Shown: positions 17,137 to 26,797, numbered from the stretch's first letter. The stretch is DNA of 64,000 bases from Mycobacterium sp. E2733 (GCF_001667585.1 NZ_LZJZ01000086.1:19026-83025); one strand, 5' to 3'. Translations and numbers: made by a program. The notes: generated by a model not told the origin, from the sequence alone.

Positions 17137-18836
17137 TTCATGGCCCCCGGGAGTTCGCCCCGAACATGACGATCCGGACCGACGTCGTAATCGTCGGGGC
17201 CGGCGCGATCGGCATTGCGACGGCGCTGGAACTCGCGCGATCCGGCATCCAGGTGGCGTTGATCGAGAGCGGACTGGAACGCAAAGACGCGGCGGCCCAG
17301 GACTTGTCGGCGCTGGATTCCCGGCAGGACGACGATCTCCATGCGCGCAGCGACCTCATGATCCGCCGACAGGTGGGCGGGACGACGGCGCTCTGGGGAG
17401 GCCGCTGCGTCAAGTTCGACCCCATCGATTTCGAGGACCGCCCGCTCACCGCCCAGGCGCCGTGGCCGATCCGGTACGAGGACGTCGAGCCGTACCTGCA
17501 GCGCGCCTGTGATTGGGCGGCGTGCGGTCGGGCGGCATTCAACGCGCGCGAAATTCCGGAGCTCGCGCACCGAGACCTCGTCGCAGGGCTGCCCGACGGT
17601 GATGTGCGCACAACCGATCTCGAGCGCTGGGCCCTGCCGACGCGCTTCGGCCGCGAATACCGGACCGCGCTGCGGGACACCCCTTCCCTTGCCGTGTGGA
17701 CCGGCCTCACCTGCACCGAGATCGTGACGGCCCCCGACGGTGGCTCCGTTGACCACCTCGTGGTCAAGACGCTAGACGGCCGCCAGGGGAATGTGGTCGC
17801 CGCGGACTACGTCATCGCGACCGGCGGCCTGGAGGCGACCCGCCTGCTGCTCGCCTCCGACCGCCACCATCCCGCGGGGCTGGGAAACGCGGGCGGCCAC
17901 CTTGGGCGCTGGTACATGTCGCACGTCGAAGGCCGGGTGGCGCGGGTGCGGTTCGCCACCGACCGGGTCAGCTACGCCTACGAGCGGGACGGCGACGGGG
18001 TGTACGTGCGCCGGCGCTTCACCCTCGATCCGCACCTGCAGCGCGACGCCCGGTTGCCGAACACCGCTGTGTGGCTGGTCAATCCGCCGATCGGCGACCC
18101 GCGGCATGGCAGCGGGATCTTGTCCGGCGTCTATCTCACGCTGATCTCTCCGGCTGGCCGGTTCCTGCTCGCGGAGGCCATTCGTGCCAAGCACACCCAG
18201 ACCGACGGTTCGCCGCAGATCCTCGCGCACCTGCGCAACATCGTGCGAGACCTGTTCGGTTCGATCCGGTTTGCGATCACGTTCTCCTATGCCCGTTTTC
18301 TCCGCAGGGGCCGCAAGGCGCCGGGCTTTTTCGTCAAGAGCGCGGACAACCGGTACCTGCTGCACTACCACGGCGAGCATCTTCCGCACTGGGAGAGCCG
18401 GGTCGAGCTCGCCGACGACCGCGACGCCCTGGGCATGCCAAGGATCCGCACCCATATCCACTTCTCCGACACCGACTACCAAAGCGTCCGCACCGCCATC
18501 ACCGCGATCGATGAACACCTTCGCCGCCATGGTGCCGGACATGTGGAGTGGCTGACCGACGATGTCGAGGGTGCCGTGCGCGAGTTCCTGGTCGGGCACG
18601 CCGGCTACCACCAGGCCGGAACCACGCGCATGTCGCACACTCCCGACGGCGGCGTCGTCGACCCGCACCTGCAGGTTCACGGCGTGCGCGGCCTGTACGT
18701 CGCGAGCACATCGGTCCTGCCGACTTCGAGCCAGGCCAACCCGACGCTGCTGGGCATTGCGCTGGGTGTCCGGCTCGCCGAACGCCTCAAGAAGGCTCGA
18801 ATGACCTGTGAGGGCTTGGATTTCAGGACCACTTGA
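17133..18836 (+). CDS. GMC-family FAD-dependent oxidoreductase
   Basis: 567 residues if started at the GTG at 17133 (GTGA overlap with the AKR gene); the ATG at 17166 would remove 11 residues. DVVIVGAGAIGIATALELA is the FAD-binding beta-alpha-beta motif. GGTTALWGGRC is the second FAD block. C-terminal HQAGTTRMS and NPTLLGIALGVRLAERL match the GMC_oxred_C domain. It oxidises an alcohol group, probably of a sugar, donating to FAD. Tight coupling with the reductase suggests an oxidation-reduction (epimerisation-like) step, by analogy with the unrelated DprE1/DprE2 pair. The substrate is unknown. Its stop is 5 bp from that of the convergent glycosyltransferase. Confidence 0.86.
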   Translation: MIHGPREFAPNMTIRTDVVIVGAGAIGIATALELARSGIQVALIESGLERKDAAAQDLSALDSRQDDDLHARSDLMIRRQVGGTTALWGGRCVKFDPIDFEDRPLTAQAPWPIRYEDVEPYLQRACDWAACGRAAFNAREIPELAHRDLVAGLPDGDVRTTDLERWALPTRFGREYRTALRDTPSLAVWTGLTCTEIVTAPDGGSVDHLVVKTLDGRQGNVVAADYVIATGGLEATRLLLASDRHHPAGLGNAGGHLGRWYMSHVEGRVARVRFATDRVSYAYERDGDGVYVRRRFTLDPHLQRDARLPNTAVWLVNPPIGDPRHGSGILSGVYLTLISPAGRFLLAEAIRAKHTQTDGSPQILAHLRNIVRDLFGSIRFAITFSYARFLRRGRKAPGFFVKSADNRYLLHYHGEHLPHWESRVELADDRDALGMPRIRTHIHFSDTDYQSVRTAITAIDEHLRRHGAGHVEWLTDDVEGAVREFLVGHAGYHQAGTTRMSHTPDGGVVDPHLQVHGVRGLYVASTSVLPTSSQANPTLLGIALGVRLAERLKKARMTCEGLDFRTT

Positions 18837-18841
18837 GCAAG

Positions 18842-19900
18842 TCAGCGCCGGCCGGCCAGCACCTCGGCGATGACCTCCAAGAAGCGCTCCGCCACGATGT
18901 CGACGTCGCAGTGCTGCGCGTAATAGCGCGCCGCCTCGGCGCCGAGCTGCGCCGCGACGGACGGGTCGGCCAATAGGTCGAAGGCGGCGGCGAGTCCGGA
19001 CACATCGTCGACACCGATCGGGGGGCAACCGGGTGGCTGGTATTCGGGCAGGCCGCCGGCCGTTGAGACGATCGGCATCACACCCAGCTGCTCCGAGAGC
19101 ACTTGAACACCGCTTTGGGTCGCGCGGCGGTAATGGGAGACCGAACCTTTCGCCGCGGCCAGTGCCGGAATGACGTCGGCGTAGCGGTAGCTGCCGTTGC
19201 GCCAGCGCGTGTGCTTGGGCAGAACCCCGGCGTCCAGTGGCCCGTCACCGATGAGCACCAGGTTGTCACCGCGCCAGCCGCCGCCGACGATGTGGCGCTG
19301 CCACGCCTCGAGCACGACGTCGACGTTCTTATAGGGATTGAGCCGGCCGAACATGACGAAGTCGCGGCGTCCTTCGGGCCCCACGAATGGTGGAATCCGT
19401 TGCGGATCAATATCACTGGCGAGAGGGACGACGTACACGGGCGTCCCGGCGACGTCCCGACGCGCGGCGACGGCCGCCGCAACGTACTCGCTGTAGGTGA
19501 TCGTGGCCGCCGAGCGGGCGCCCCACCGGTCGAATACCGCGCGTTCGTAGGACGGGACCTGTTCGCCGGGGTCGTGCGGCCGGTCGTCATGCACCACCTG
19601 GATGCGGGGAACGCTCCCGGCCAATGCGATCCAGCGGGGATCGCGGACGATCTCGGCGATCACGACGTCGGGTCGAAACTCGCGGATTCGGCGCCACGCC
19701 TTGGCGGTTGGAAGCCAAGTCGCGGCGGTTTTGAATCGCGGGTCGAGCACCAGTTCGTAGGCGCGGGCGGCGTCCGACTCCGGGTGCCGGTCGGACGTCA
19801 CCAGCAACACGTCGGCGCCGCGCCGCAGCAGGCCCTCGGCCTGCACGCGCACCGCCGGCCGCGTCCACGGCGAAAGCCAAAGCACCCGGGGCGATTTCAT
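18842..19900 (-). CDS. GT4-family glycosyltransferase
   Basis: 352 residues, GT-B fold. The N-terminal half contains IQVVHDDRPHD and YSEYVAAAV. The C-terminal donor half has FVMFGRLNPYKNVDVVLEAW, VLIGDGPLD and the QVLSEQLGVMPIVS region. It would transfer one sugar during repeat-unit assembly. The start codon overlaps the stop of the upstream methyltransferase (ATGA), so the two are coupled. It is convergent with the GMC oxidase gene. Confidence 0.87.
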   Translation of the reverse strand: MKSPRVLWLSPWTRPAVRVQAEGLLRRGADVLLVTSDRHPESDAARAYELVLDPRFKTAATWLPTAKAWRRIREFRPDVVIAEIVRDPRWIALAGSVPRIQVVHDDRPHDPGEQVPSYERAVFDRWGARSAATITYSEYVAAAVAARRDVAGTPVYVVPLASDIDPQRIPPFVGPEGRRDFVMFGRLNPYKNVDVVLEAWQRHIVGGGWRGDNLVLIGDGPLDAGVLPKHTRWRNGSYRYADVIPALAAAKGSVSHYRRATQSGVQVLSEQLGVMPIVSTAGGLPEYQPPGCPPIGVDDVSGLAAAFDLLADPSVAAQLGAEAARYYAQHCDVDIVAERFLEVIAEVLAGRR

Positions 19901-20763
19901 TGGCCGTTGTCAGCCTGCAGGAAGACGTCGGCGTCGGTCCACATCCGGGTCTGAAGCGCGCGTCGTGGCAGGCCCTCGAGGAGGCCGGTGATGTGGGGCG
20001 AGGCCAGCAGCCGCCAGGCCAGCGGATTGAGTTTCGCCCGGGTCCAAATGTGCAGGCCCATGCCCCCGAGCTGCCACCACCGCGTCTTGGAGGTGTGGAA
20101 CCGCATGCCGAACTGCTTTCCGATGAGCGCCAACGTCGATTTCTGATAGAAGGTGATGTGCTGGCCGGTGGCAAAGGCGTAGTACATCCATTCCTCTGGA
20201 GGCGGCGGCCGGCGGTCGAAGAGTTCGGTCGTAAAAACGACGGTGTCGGTGCCCGTGGTCTCCAGCAATTCGGCAACGAATCCGACCGGGTCGGCGAGAT
20301 GCTCCATCACTTCGAAGGCGGTGACGACCGTGTACGGCGGGCCGGGGCCCGCGTCCGCCTCGAAGCCTTGCGCGGTGAGGTTGGGGGAGTGTTTGTCGGA
20401 CCAGTAGTAGTCGAAGCCGACGTCGCGCATCAGGCGGGTGAACACGCCATAGCCCCCGGCCGCGTCGAGAAACCGGCCGCGCCGATCGAAGAGGAAGTAC
20501 AGCAGCACCGACATTGCCCGTGCAAGATACTGATTGCGCCACAGCACGGTGGTGTCCGCCGCCGCGATGGGGCTCGCGTAGGCCTCTTCCAACCAATACG
20601 GTTCCTCGGTCTGCAGGCCGCCGCAGTTGTCGCACAAGTAGTACTTGCAGTCGTATTTGGTGAGGACTTTGTGAGTGAACGCCAGACTGGTGCTCGAATT
20701 GCAGATGCGGCACAGCACGCCTATCGAATCCTCCCGAGCATGTCCCGCGCCTTGAGCAAACAT
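19897..20763 (-). CDS. Class I SAM-dependent methyltransferase with N-terminal zinc-ribbon-like motif
   Basis: 288 residues. Two CxxC pairs (CRIC at about 18-21 and CDNC at about 44-47) form a zinc-ribbon-like N terminus. A Rossmann methyltransferase domain follows with RFLDAAGGYGVFTRLM as motif I and VTAFEVMEHLADP as a later motif, the pattern of Methyltransf_23-type enzymes that modify sugars. It probably O- or C-methylates a sugar of the polymer. The first methionine, at 20763, is used; a GTG immediately before LCRICN would give a shorter form. It is divergent from the FkbM-like gene across 145 bp. Confidence 0.83.
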   Translation of the reverse strand: MFAQGAGHAREDSIGVLCRICNSSTSLAFTHKVLTKYDCKYYLCDNCGGLQTEEPYWLEEAYASPIAAADTTVLWRNQYLARAMSVLLYFLFDRRGRFLDAAGGYGVFTRLMRDVGFDYYWSDKHSPNLTAQGFEADAGPGPPYTVVTAFEVMEHLADPVGFVAELLETTGTDTVVFTTELFDRRPPPPEEWMYYAFATGQHITFYQKSTLALIGKQFGMRFHTSKTRWWQLGGMGLHIWTRAKLNPLAWRLLASPHITGLLEGLPRRALQTRMWTDADVFLQADNGQ

Positions 20764-20908
20764 CGGGACAATGGAGAACCTACGGCACCTTCAACGCCAG
20801 GGGCAAGCAATTGGGGCCGGAATTTCGACACGGACCGGCGTTGTGCAGCAGCGCTATTCACCGAATGCCGGGGATAGTCAGCCGGGGCCGTGATAGCTTT
20901 AGTCTCCA

Positions 20909-21775
20909 ATGGCCAGAAGCGCTACCCCGCCGCCGAAAGAGACGCTCCGGCAGAAGGTCCGGCGCATTCTCGGCAGTGAAACGCGGGACCAGCTCAAGGA
21001 TCTGATCCTTTTCGATCATTCCCGGTCGCTGAAGGCGAGCCATCCCAACCCGCTCAACCGGGCGGGCAAGAAGTGTTTTTCCGCGACCGACGAGGACGGA
21101 ATAACGCTGGAGATCCTGCGCCGGATCGGCCGGCTCGACGACGGCGTGTTCGCTGAGTTCGGCGTCGGTGACGGGACGGAGAACAACACGCTGATCCTGG
21201 CCGCCCTGGGCTGGAAAGGCTTCTGGGTCGGCGGGCAGGACCTGGCTGTGGCCGTCGAGGACCATCCGCGGTTCGCCTACGAGAAGGCGTGGATAACGGC
21301 GGACAATATCGTTGCGCTGAGCCGGTCCTGCCTGCAGAGGATCGACGCCACCGGAGTCGACGTGGTCTCCCTCGACCTGGACGGCAACGACATCTACCTG
21401 GTCGAGAAACTCTTGGCCGATGGCATTCGGCCCAAGCTGTTCATCGTCGAATACAACGGGAAATTCCCGCCGCCGGTGAAGTTTCAGATCGACTACGACC
21501 CCGATCACGTGTGGCAGTCCGACGACTATTTCGGGGCTTCGTTGAGCAGTTATGCCGCGCTGTTCGGCCGCTTCGACTACCGCCTGGTCTGCTGCAATTC
21601 CCACTCCGGTTCCGACGCCTTCTTCATCGACTCCGCGCTTTCCGAGCACTTCGCCGATGTGCCGACGGACATCGCGCAGATTTACGTCGAACCGAGGTAC
21701 TTCCTCTACAGCGGGTTCGGGCAGCACAAGACGTCCCCCCGCACCGTGGCCAGGATTCTCCGATATCAGCGGTAG
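20909..21775 (+). CDS. FkbM-like putative methyltransferase
   Basis: 288 residues. FAEFGVGDGTENNT is a SAM motif I, and VVSLDLDGNDIYLVEKLL resembles the post-motif of FkbM-type methyltransferases. IVEYNGKFPPP and DDYFGASLSSYAALF are typical of the sugar-modifying members found in polysaccharide and glycopeptidolipid loci. Likely methylates a hydroxyl of a sugar residue. It is a single gene, divergent from the zinc-ribbon methyltransferase and convergent with the large glycosyltransferase. The N-terminal 60 residues are basic and not assigned to a domain. Confidence 0.75.
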   Translation: MARSATPPPKETLRQKVRRILGSETRDQLKDLILFDHSRSLKASHPNPLNRAGKKCFSATDEDGITLEILRRIGRLDDGVFAEFGVGDGTENNTLILAALGWKGFWVGGQDLAVAVEDHPRFAYEKAWITADNIVALSRSCLQRIDATGVDVVSLDLDGNDIYLVEKLLADGIRPKLFIVEYNGKFPPPVKFQIDYDPDHVWQSDDYFGASLSSYAALFGRFDYRLVCCNSHSGSDAFFIDSALSEHFADVPTDIAQIYVEPRYFLYSGFGQHKTSPRTVARILRYQR

Positions 21776-21810
21776 CGCCTGCCGCGAGAGTCATTGCCTG
21801 CGGCAAGTAT

Positions 21811-23745
21811 TCACAGCACCGCGTTGATCGCGTCGAGGTAGGCGTCGGTCATCGCCTCGACGGTGTAGTGCTTGCGCATCCGCTCGAAGCCGCGTCTCCC
21901 GACCGACGGCAGCGCGGCCGGGTCCGCCAGGATCCGGGCCAGGCTCTCCCGCCATCCCGCCACCGACACGGGCTCGACCAGGAAGCCCGCCCTGCCGAAG
22001 TCGAGCATTTCCGGCACAGCGCAAATCGCCGACGCCGCAACGGGAACCGCGCGGGCCATCGCCTCGAGAATCACCAACGGGAACGCCTCGGACCGGCTCG
22101 GGACGCACAGCAGGTCCGCATCCGCCAGCGCGGGCCCGGGGCCGGCCGACCATCCCCGCCACTGGACCCGATCGCGCAAGCGCGCCGGCGTAAGCGCCTG
22201 CAGCCTCTCGCGATCCGGGCCGTCACCGAAAATCGAGAGCCGCCATGGCATGTTCGGGAGGTCGCCGAGCGCCTCGATCAGCAGGTGGGGGTTTTTGTGC
22301 TCGACGATGCGCGAGAGCATGACCAGATGCAGCGGCTCACCGGCGGTTCGGACCCGGGTGGCCGGGTCGCCGGCCAGGGCGACGCCGTTGGGCGCGACGA
22401 AGTGCCGTCCCGACAGCGGATGCTGGGCGACCAGCATGTCCCAATGCCGCTGGGCCAAAACGATGAAACCGTCGGCGCGGCGCATGGCGGCGGTCAGCGG
22501 CCGTGAGTAGATGGGCCGGTCCTCCTCGGGTGGGACATGCGGAGCCACCAACCAGCGCCGGCCGGGCGCGCGCGCACGCCACAGCGTGGCGAAGCCGGCC
22601 TCCGTGTTGGTGTCGGCGGTGATGAGCACCGCCGGGCCTGCGGGGATATCGACGGCGGGCGCCCACCAGGGCTGGCGCACCACCCGTACGGTGTCCGGGA
22701 TCTCGGAGATCATTGGCCCGAACCGTTGCACGCAGACGATGGTGACCGAGTAGCCCCGGCGATCCAACTCCGTTGCCAGCAACGCCTTTTGCCGCTCGGC
22801 GCCACCGTAGACCAGGCGGTTGGTGGTGATCACGATCGCGGGCAGATCCGTGCGGCGGCCGGCGTGAGCGGTCCGCCCCGGCCGCCCCAGCAGTGTGGTG
22901 CCGGCCAGATAGGCGTCGGCGTGGTGCACGTTGTGTTGATGCTCGAGCAGCAGCGCGGTGTCGCCTCGCGCCAGATCCCGCTTGCGGCGGCGTGCGGCCG
23001 GGGTGTCCCGGTCGTCGTCGAGGCCGGTGCGGTCGACGCCGAGTTCGTCGGCCAGCAGCATCCGCCAGCCCGCCGCCCGGGCGCGGGCCTGCCAGTCGGC
23101 CGCCGCGCCGAAGCCGCGAAACTCTTCGTCGAAGCCGCCGACGGTGTTCCACGCCGCGCGGTTGATCGCCAGGCAGGCGGCGCCCAAAGCGCCGCCGACG
23201 GCTCGCGATTCGGCGGGACGGCGCGCGTAACGGAGTGCGATCGGCGAGCCGCGTCGCGCGGGCGGGTAGCCCGCGGCCAGCTCGCGAATCAGGGTTTGAC
23301 GTCGTGTCGCCATGTCCCACGGGGCCCAGCCGGGTGCGGTGTCGTCCCGCGCCAGCGGCGCGACCGCGGCCACGCCGGGCCGGCGCAGCAAATCGCGGGT
23401 GCGGGTCAACGGTCCCAGCAGGCGGCCTTTGGCGTCGAGCAGCAGCAGATCGGCGTCGCTCGCGGCGTGCTCCACCAGCACGTTAAAGGCCTCGGCGAAA
23501 CCGACTTTCGCCGTTCCGGACACCCAGCGGACTCCCGGGTGCCGGGTGGCCAGTTCCGGACGGTCGCTGCAGTAGACGTAGACCGGCGACTCGGGAATCT
23601 GCTCGGCGGCACCCGCAAGGCACCTCTCGAGCGCGTCGTCTCCGCAGTCGGCCACGATCAGCACGGCAAGCGGCCTGCTGGGCGGCAGCGCGGATGCGCC
23701 GCCGACCGGGGCCTTCAGGTATTGCCGGTCCAGTTCACGCTTCAT
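21811..23745 (-). CDS. Two-domain glycosyltransferase (GT2-like N terminus, GT4 C terminus)
   Basis: 644 residues. The N-terminal part (about 25-265) is GT-A/GT2-like: PLAVLIVADCGDD, LLLLDAKGRLLGPL at the DxD position, and the AAWNTVGGFDEEFRGFGAAADW block typical of GT2 enzymes. The C-terminal part (about 295-640) is GT-B/GT4: VYGGAERQKALLATEL, HLVMLSRIVEHKNPHLLIEAL, SIFGDGPDRERL and PSRSEAFPLVILEAMARAVP with the paired glutamates. One chain could therefore add two sugars. In the N-terminal half the canonical DxD is only D-A-K, so that domain may be weak or structural. It overlaps the flippase gene by 11 bp. Confidence 0.86.
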   Translation of the reverse strand: MKRELDRQYLKAPVGGASALPPSRPLAVLIVADCGDDALERCLAGAAEQIPESPVYVYCSDRPELATRHPGVRWVSGTAKVGFAEAFNVLVEHAASDADLLLLDAKGRLLGPLTRTRDLLRRPGVAAVAPLARDDTAPGWAPWDMATRRQTLIRELAAGYPPARRGSPIALRYARRPAESRAVGGALGAACLAINRAAWNTVGGFDEEFRGFGAAADWQARARAAGWRMLLADELGVDRTGLDDDRDTPAARRRKRDLARGDTALLLEHQHNVHHADAYLAGTTLLGRPGRTAHAGRRTDLPAIVITTNRLVYGGAERQKALLATELDRRGYSVTIVCVQRFGPMISEIPDTVRVVRQPWWAPAVDIPAGPAVLITADTNTEAGFATLWRARAPGRRWLVAPHVPPEEDRPIYSRPLTAAMRRADGFIVLAQRHWDMLVAQHPLSGRHFVAPNGVALAGDPATRVRTAGEPLHLVMLSRIVEHKNPHLLIEALGDLPNMPWRLSIFGDGPDRERLQALTPARLRDRVQWRGWSAGPGPALADADLLCVPSRSEAFPLVILEAMARAVPVAASAICAVPEMLDFGRAGFLVEPVSVAGWRESLARILADPAALPSVGRRGFERMRKHYTVEAMTDAYLDAINAVL

Positions 23746-25204
23746 GCGCCAGCCGATTTCGGCGCAAGGAGGCCAAGTCCGACCAGCGCAGCGGGCCGGC
23801 TACCGCGCTGGTGGCCAGGTAGACAACTGCGGCCACCGCCAGGACGAGAACCACGTGGTCACCCCTCAGCAGCAGCGTCACCGCGACACTCGCCCCCGTC
23901 GGGATCAGCACCCGCAGCAAGAACATCACCGGCGTACGGTAACCGCAGTGCCGGCGCAGCCACCAGCTGCTGATCACCATGTTGAAGAACTCCGTGCACA
24001 CCAGCGCGATTCCGGGCCCGACGGCGCCGAACCGCCCGGCTAGGGCGACGTTGAGCGCGACGTTGAGCGCGAGGGTGGCGATCGTCAGCCAGAACAAGAT
24101 CCGCTGGTGATGGCTGGCGACCAAACCCTGCCCCAGGGTGCCGCTGACGAATCGCAGGGCCGCCGCGACGAACAGCAAGGCCAGTGTCGGCGTCCCGCGC
24201 GCGACGAACGCCTTGTCGCCGAACAACCCGATCAGCGGCCCGGCCAGCAGCGCGCCGACAACCGCGACCGGGACCGCCACGAAGTACATCAGTTCCACGC
24301 TGCGACGCAGGAATCCGGCGAACGCGGCGACGTCCCGCGAGAACAGCTCGGTGGCCGTCGACAGGGTCGACTTGAGGAAGACCAGCGACACCACGATGGT
24401 GTTGAACGCGATCGTGAAGGCCAACCCGTACACGCCCACCTCGGAGTGGGTGCTCAGCAGCGACAGGATCACGCCGTCGGCGCGGCAGTACAGGAGTCCG
24501 ACGACCAGAAACCCCATCAGCGGCAGGCTTTCCCGCAACAGGTCGGCGGCCTCCCGGGGCGCGAAGACCGGGCGCACCGAAATGTGCCGCATCGCCGCGC
24601 TGCCCTGGATCACCAACTGCAGGGCGGGCGGAATCAGTTGCGCGACAGCGAACCAGATGACGTCGGCCCGCGCCGCGACCAGGCAGGCGACCATGGCCAG
24701 CGCGGCCAGGCGGCCGGCGACATCGGAGATGGCCACAGCTGAGAACCGGACGGTGGCCAGAAAGACCGGCTCGAACCGGGTCGTCATGGTCTGCATCAGC
24801 AGCGCGCCGGACAGCACGACGAGCATCACTCGGACGTCGGCGTCGTGATAGATGAGCAGCCCCGACCCGGCCGCCAACAACGCCAGCGGAACGCAATAGA
24901 TCAGGGCCATGCCGCTGTTGACGCGCACCAGACGCTCGAGGTCGCCCTGGCCGGAGGTCACGCGGCGCACGATCACGGTCGCGATGCCGAGATCGGCCAG
25001 GCTGGTCCACACGGCGATGAAGAGCACCGCGATGGACAGCTGGCCGTAGCGACCCGGACCCAGGTAGCGCGCCGTCATCGCCACCGAGACCACGGAGGCC
25101 AGCATCCCGAGCGCGCGGCAGATCAGTTGAATCGAGAACGCGTGAGCCATCCGCGAGAGCGGCACCGACGGGACGACCGCACCAGGCGTCGTCGGCTCAG
25201 TCAT
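23735..25204 (-). CDS. Wzx-like oligosaccharide flippase (MOP superfamily)
   Basis: 489 residues with about 14 predicted membrane helices and the N-terminal ARYLGPGRYGQLSIAVLF segment typical of polysaccharide exporters of the MATE/MOP fold. It would flip the undecaprenyl- or decaprenyl-linked repeat unit to the outer face for polymerisation. It lies 6 bp downstream of the initiating sugar transferase and overlaps the next glycosyltransferase, so it sits inside one leftward operon. Confidence 0.88.
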   Translation of the reverse strand: MTEPTTPGAVVPSVPLSRMAHAFSIQLICRALGMLASVVSVAMTARYLGPGRYGQLSIAVLFIAVWTSLADLGIATVIVRRVTSGQGDLERLVRVNSGMALIYCVPLALLAAGSGLLIYHDADVRVMLVVLSGALLMQTMTTRFEPVFLATVRFSAVAISDVAGRLAALAMVACLVAARADVIWFAVAQLIPPALQLVIQGSAAMRHISVRPVFAPREAADLLRESLPLMGFLVVGLLYCRADGVILSLLSTHSEVGVYGLAFTIAFNTIVVSLVFLKSTLSTATELFSRDVAAFAGFLRRSVELMYFVAVPVAVVGALLAGPLIGLFGDKAFVARGTPTLALLFVAAALRFVSGTLGQGLVASHHQRILFWLTIATLALNVALNVALAGRFGAVGPGIALVCTEFFNMVISSWWLRRHCGYRTPVMFLLRVLIPTGASVAVTLLLRGDHVVLVLAVAAVVYLATSAVAGPLRWSDLASLRRNRLAHEA

Positions 25205-25210
25205 GACTCC

Positions 25211-26797
25211 CTAGTATGCGCCGTGACTGGTGAGAACGGCCTTCATCGTCTTCGCGATGATCATCAGATCACCCGACATCGACCAGTTGTCGACGTATGA
25301 GAGGTCCAACCGCACCGACTCTTCCCAGGACAGGTCGGAGCGGCCGCTCACTTGCCACAGTCCGCTGACGCCGGGCTTCACCAGCAGCCGCCGTTTCACG
25401 TCGCCGTCGTAGTTTTCGACTTCTCGCCGCAGCGGGGGGCGTGGCCCGACCACGCTCATGTCCCCCTTGAGCACGTTGATGAATTGCGGCAGCTCATCGA
25501 TGCTGAACCTGCGCAATATCCTGCCGACCGGCGTGACCCGCGGGTCTTGGCGCATCTTGAACAGCATGCCGCCGGCGCCTTCGTTCAGTGCCAACAGGTC
25601 CTCGAGTTGGGTGTCGGCACCGTCGGTCATCGTGCGGAACTTCAGCATCGTGAAGGGCTGGCCATCGATGCCGATCCGTTCGGACAGGTAGAACACCGGG
25701 CCCTTGCTGGTGAGCTTGATGGCGATAGCGGCCGCGACGAGGATGGGCGCCGTCCCGATGAGGGCCACCAGCGAGAACAGGAAATCGAAGACCTGCTTCT
25801 GAAAGCGTTGCGTCCCTTCGTATTGCGGCTTCTCGACATGCAGCAGAGGCATGCCGGCCGTGGGGCGCAGGGTCAACCGCGTCTCCGCGACGTCCATCAC
25901 CCCGGGCGACACGACGACGTCGACGTCCATCGTCTCCAGCTGCCACATCAGCTCTCGGATCCCGTGCATGCCAAAGTGATCCGTCTGCGTGACCGCCACG
26001 GTGTCGGCGCCGCAGCGCTGAATCGCGGCGACGGCGTCGGCGACGTCACCGAGTATCGGCACCGCGCGGCCACCGATCGTGAGGGTGTTCCTGCGCGGTG
26101 GCCCGTAGCCCGGGATGCACACACCGGCCACGACGTAGCCGTCCATCGGGTTCCGCGCCAGTTCGTGGGCGAGGTGGGAAACCGCCTGCCGGTCCCCGAT
26201 CGCCAAAACCGTCGTCTGGCATCGGCCGTTCGCGCGCATCTGACGGATGTGCTTGCGCCACAGGCTACGGCTTCCCAGCAGGCCGATGGTGCCGACCGGA
26301 AGCGCGATCGCGAGATATCCGCGGGCCAGGTCGACCTTGGCGAGCAGCGTGACCATCGCGATGATTCCGAACGTCCAGAAGGACGCGCTGCCGATCCGCC
26401 GATACTCGTCGATGCCGGCACCGATGACTCGCGTTGAGCGCGTTTGGAATACCGCCAGCGATGACAGCCACAGCGTCGCGAACAGGAATGACAACATCGT
26501 CATTACGACGTCCGAGTAACCCGAGGTGTTGGCGATTTCGCCGAATCGGACGTACTGCGCGAGCAGCACCGACGCGCACACGATCACGGTGTCGCTGATG
26601 CGCAGATGCTGCGAATACTGTTGCTGCCAGCGCCGGACGGCATTCCCAGCGGGGGCGGGGGCCGGAGCGGCGGTGACCGGCAAAGCGCTGGCTCGCGGGC
26701 GAGGCAACGCCGTCATGCCGGCCGCTTTCCGCTTCTGCGGTCTGGGTTCGGTGTGCACGACGTCCACCAATTCCTGGGTCATCAACGACTTAGACAT
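25211..26797 (-). CDS. Initiating phosphoglycosyltransferase (WcaJ/WbaP-type sugar transferase)
   Basis: 528 residues from the ATG at 26797 (MSKSLMTQ); ATG 26782 is an in-frame alternative. It has an N-terminal cytoplasmic tail, four membrane helices (about 90-200), a Rossmann-like region (VLAIGDRQAVSHLA), a re-entrant helix (about 345-370) and the C-terminal bacterial sugar transferase domain. Signatures are SERIGIDGQPFTMLKFRTM, RRFSIDELPQFINVLKGDM and VGPRPPL. It loads the first sugar-1-phosphate onto polyprenyl phosphate and so begins each repeat unit. Galactose or glucose is usual for this family, but the sugar cannot be read here. It overlaps the RmlC-like gene by 16 bp. Confidence 0.92.
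   Translation of the reverse strand: MSKSLMTQELVDVVHTEPRPQKRKAAGMTALPRPRASALPVTAAPAPAPAGNAVRRWQQQYSQHLRISDTVIVCASVLLAQYVRFGEIANTSGYSDVVMTMLSFLFATLWLSSLAVFQTRSTRVIGAGIDEYRRIGSASFWTFGIIAMVTLLAKVDLARGYLAIALPVGTIGLLGSRSLWRKHIRQMRANGRCQTTVLAIGDRQAVSHLAHELARNPMDGYVVAGVCIPGYGPPRRNTLTIGGRAVPILGDVADAVAAIQRCGADTVAVTQTDHFGMHGIRELMWQLETMDVDVVVSPGVMDVAETRLTLRPTAGMPLLHVEKPQYEGTQRFQKQVFDFLFSLVALIGTAPILVAAAIAIKLTSKGPVFYLSERIGIDGQPFTMLKFRTMTDGADTQLEDLLALNEGAGGMLFKMRQDPRVTPVGRILRRFSIDELPQFINVLKGDMSVVGPRPPLRREVENYDGDVKRRLLVKPGVSGLWQVSGRSDLSWEESVRLDLSYVDNWSMSGDLMIIAKTMKAVLTSHGAY

Noticed and set aside
24107..24848. Overlapping plus-strand frames opposite the flippase
   Set aside because: Hydrophilic Gln/Arg/Asp-rich shadows of a membrane protein gene.
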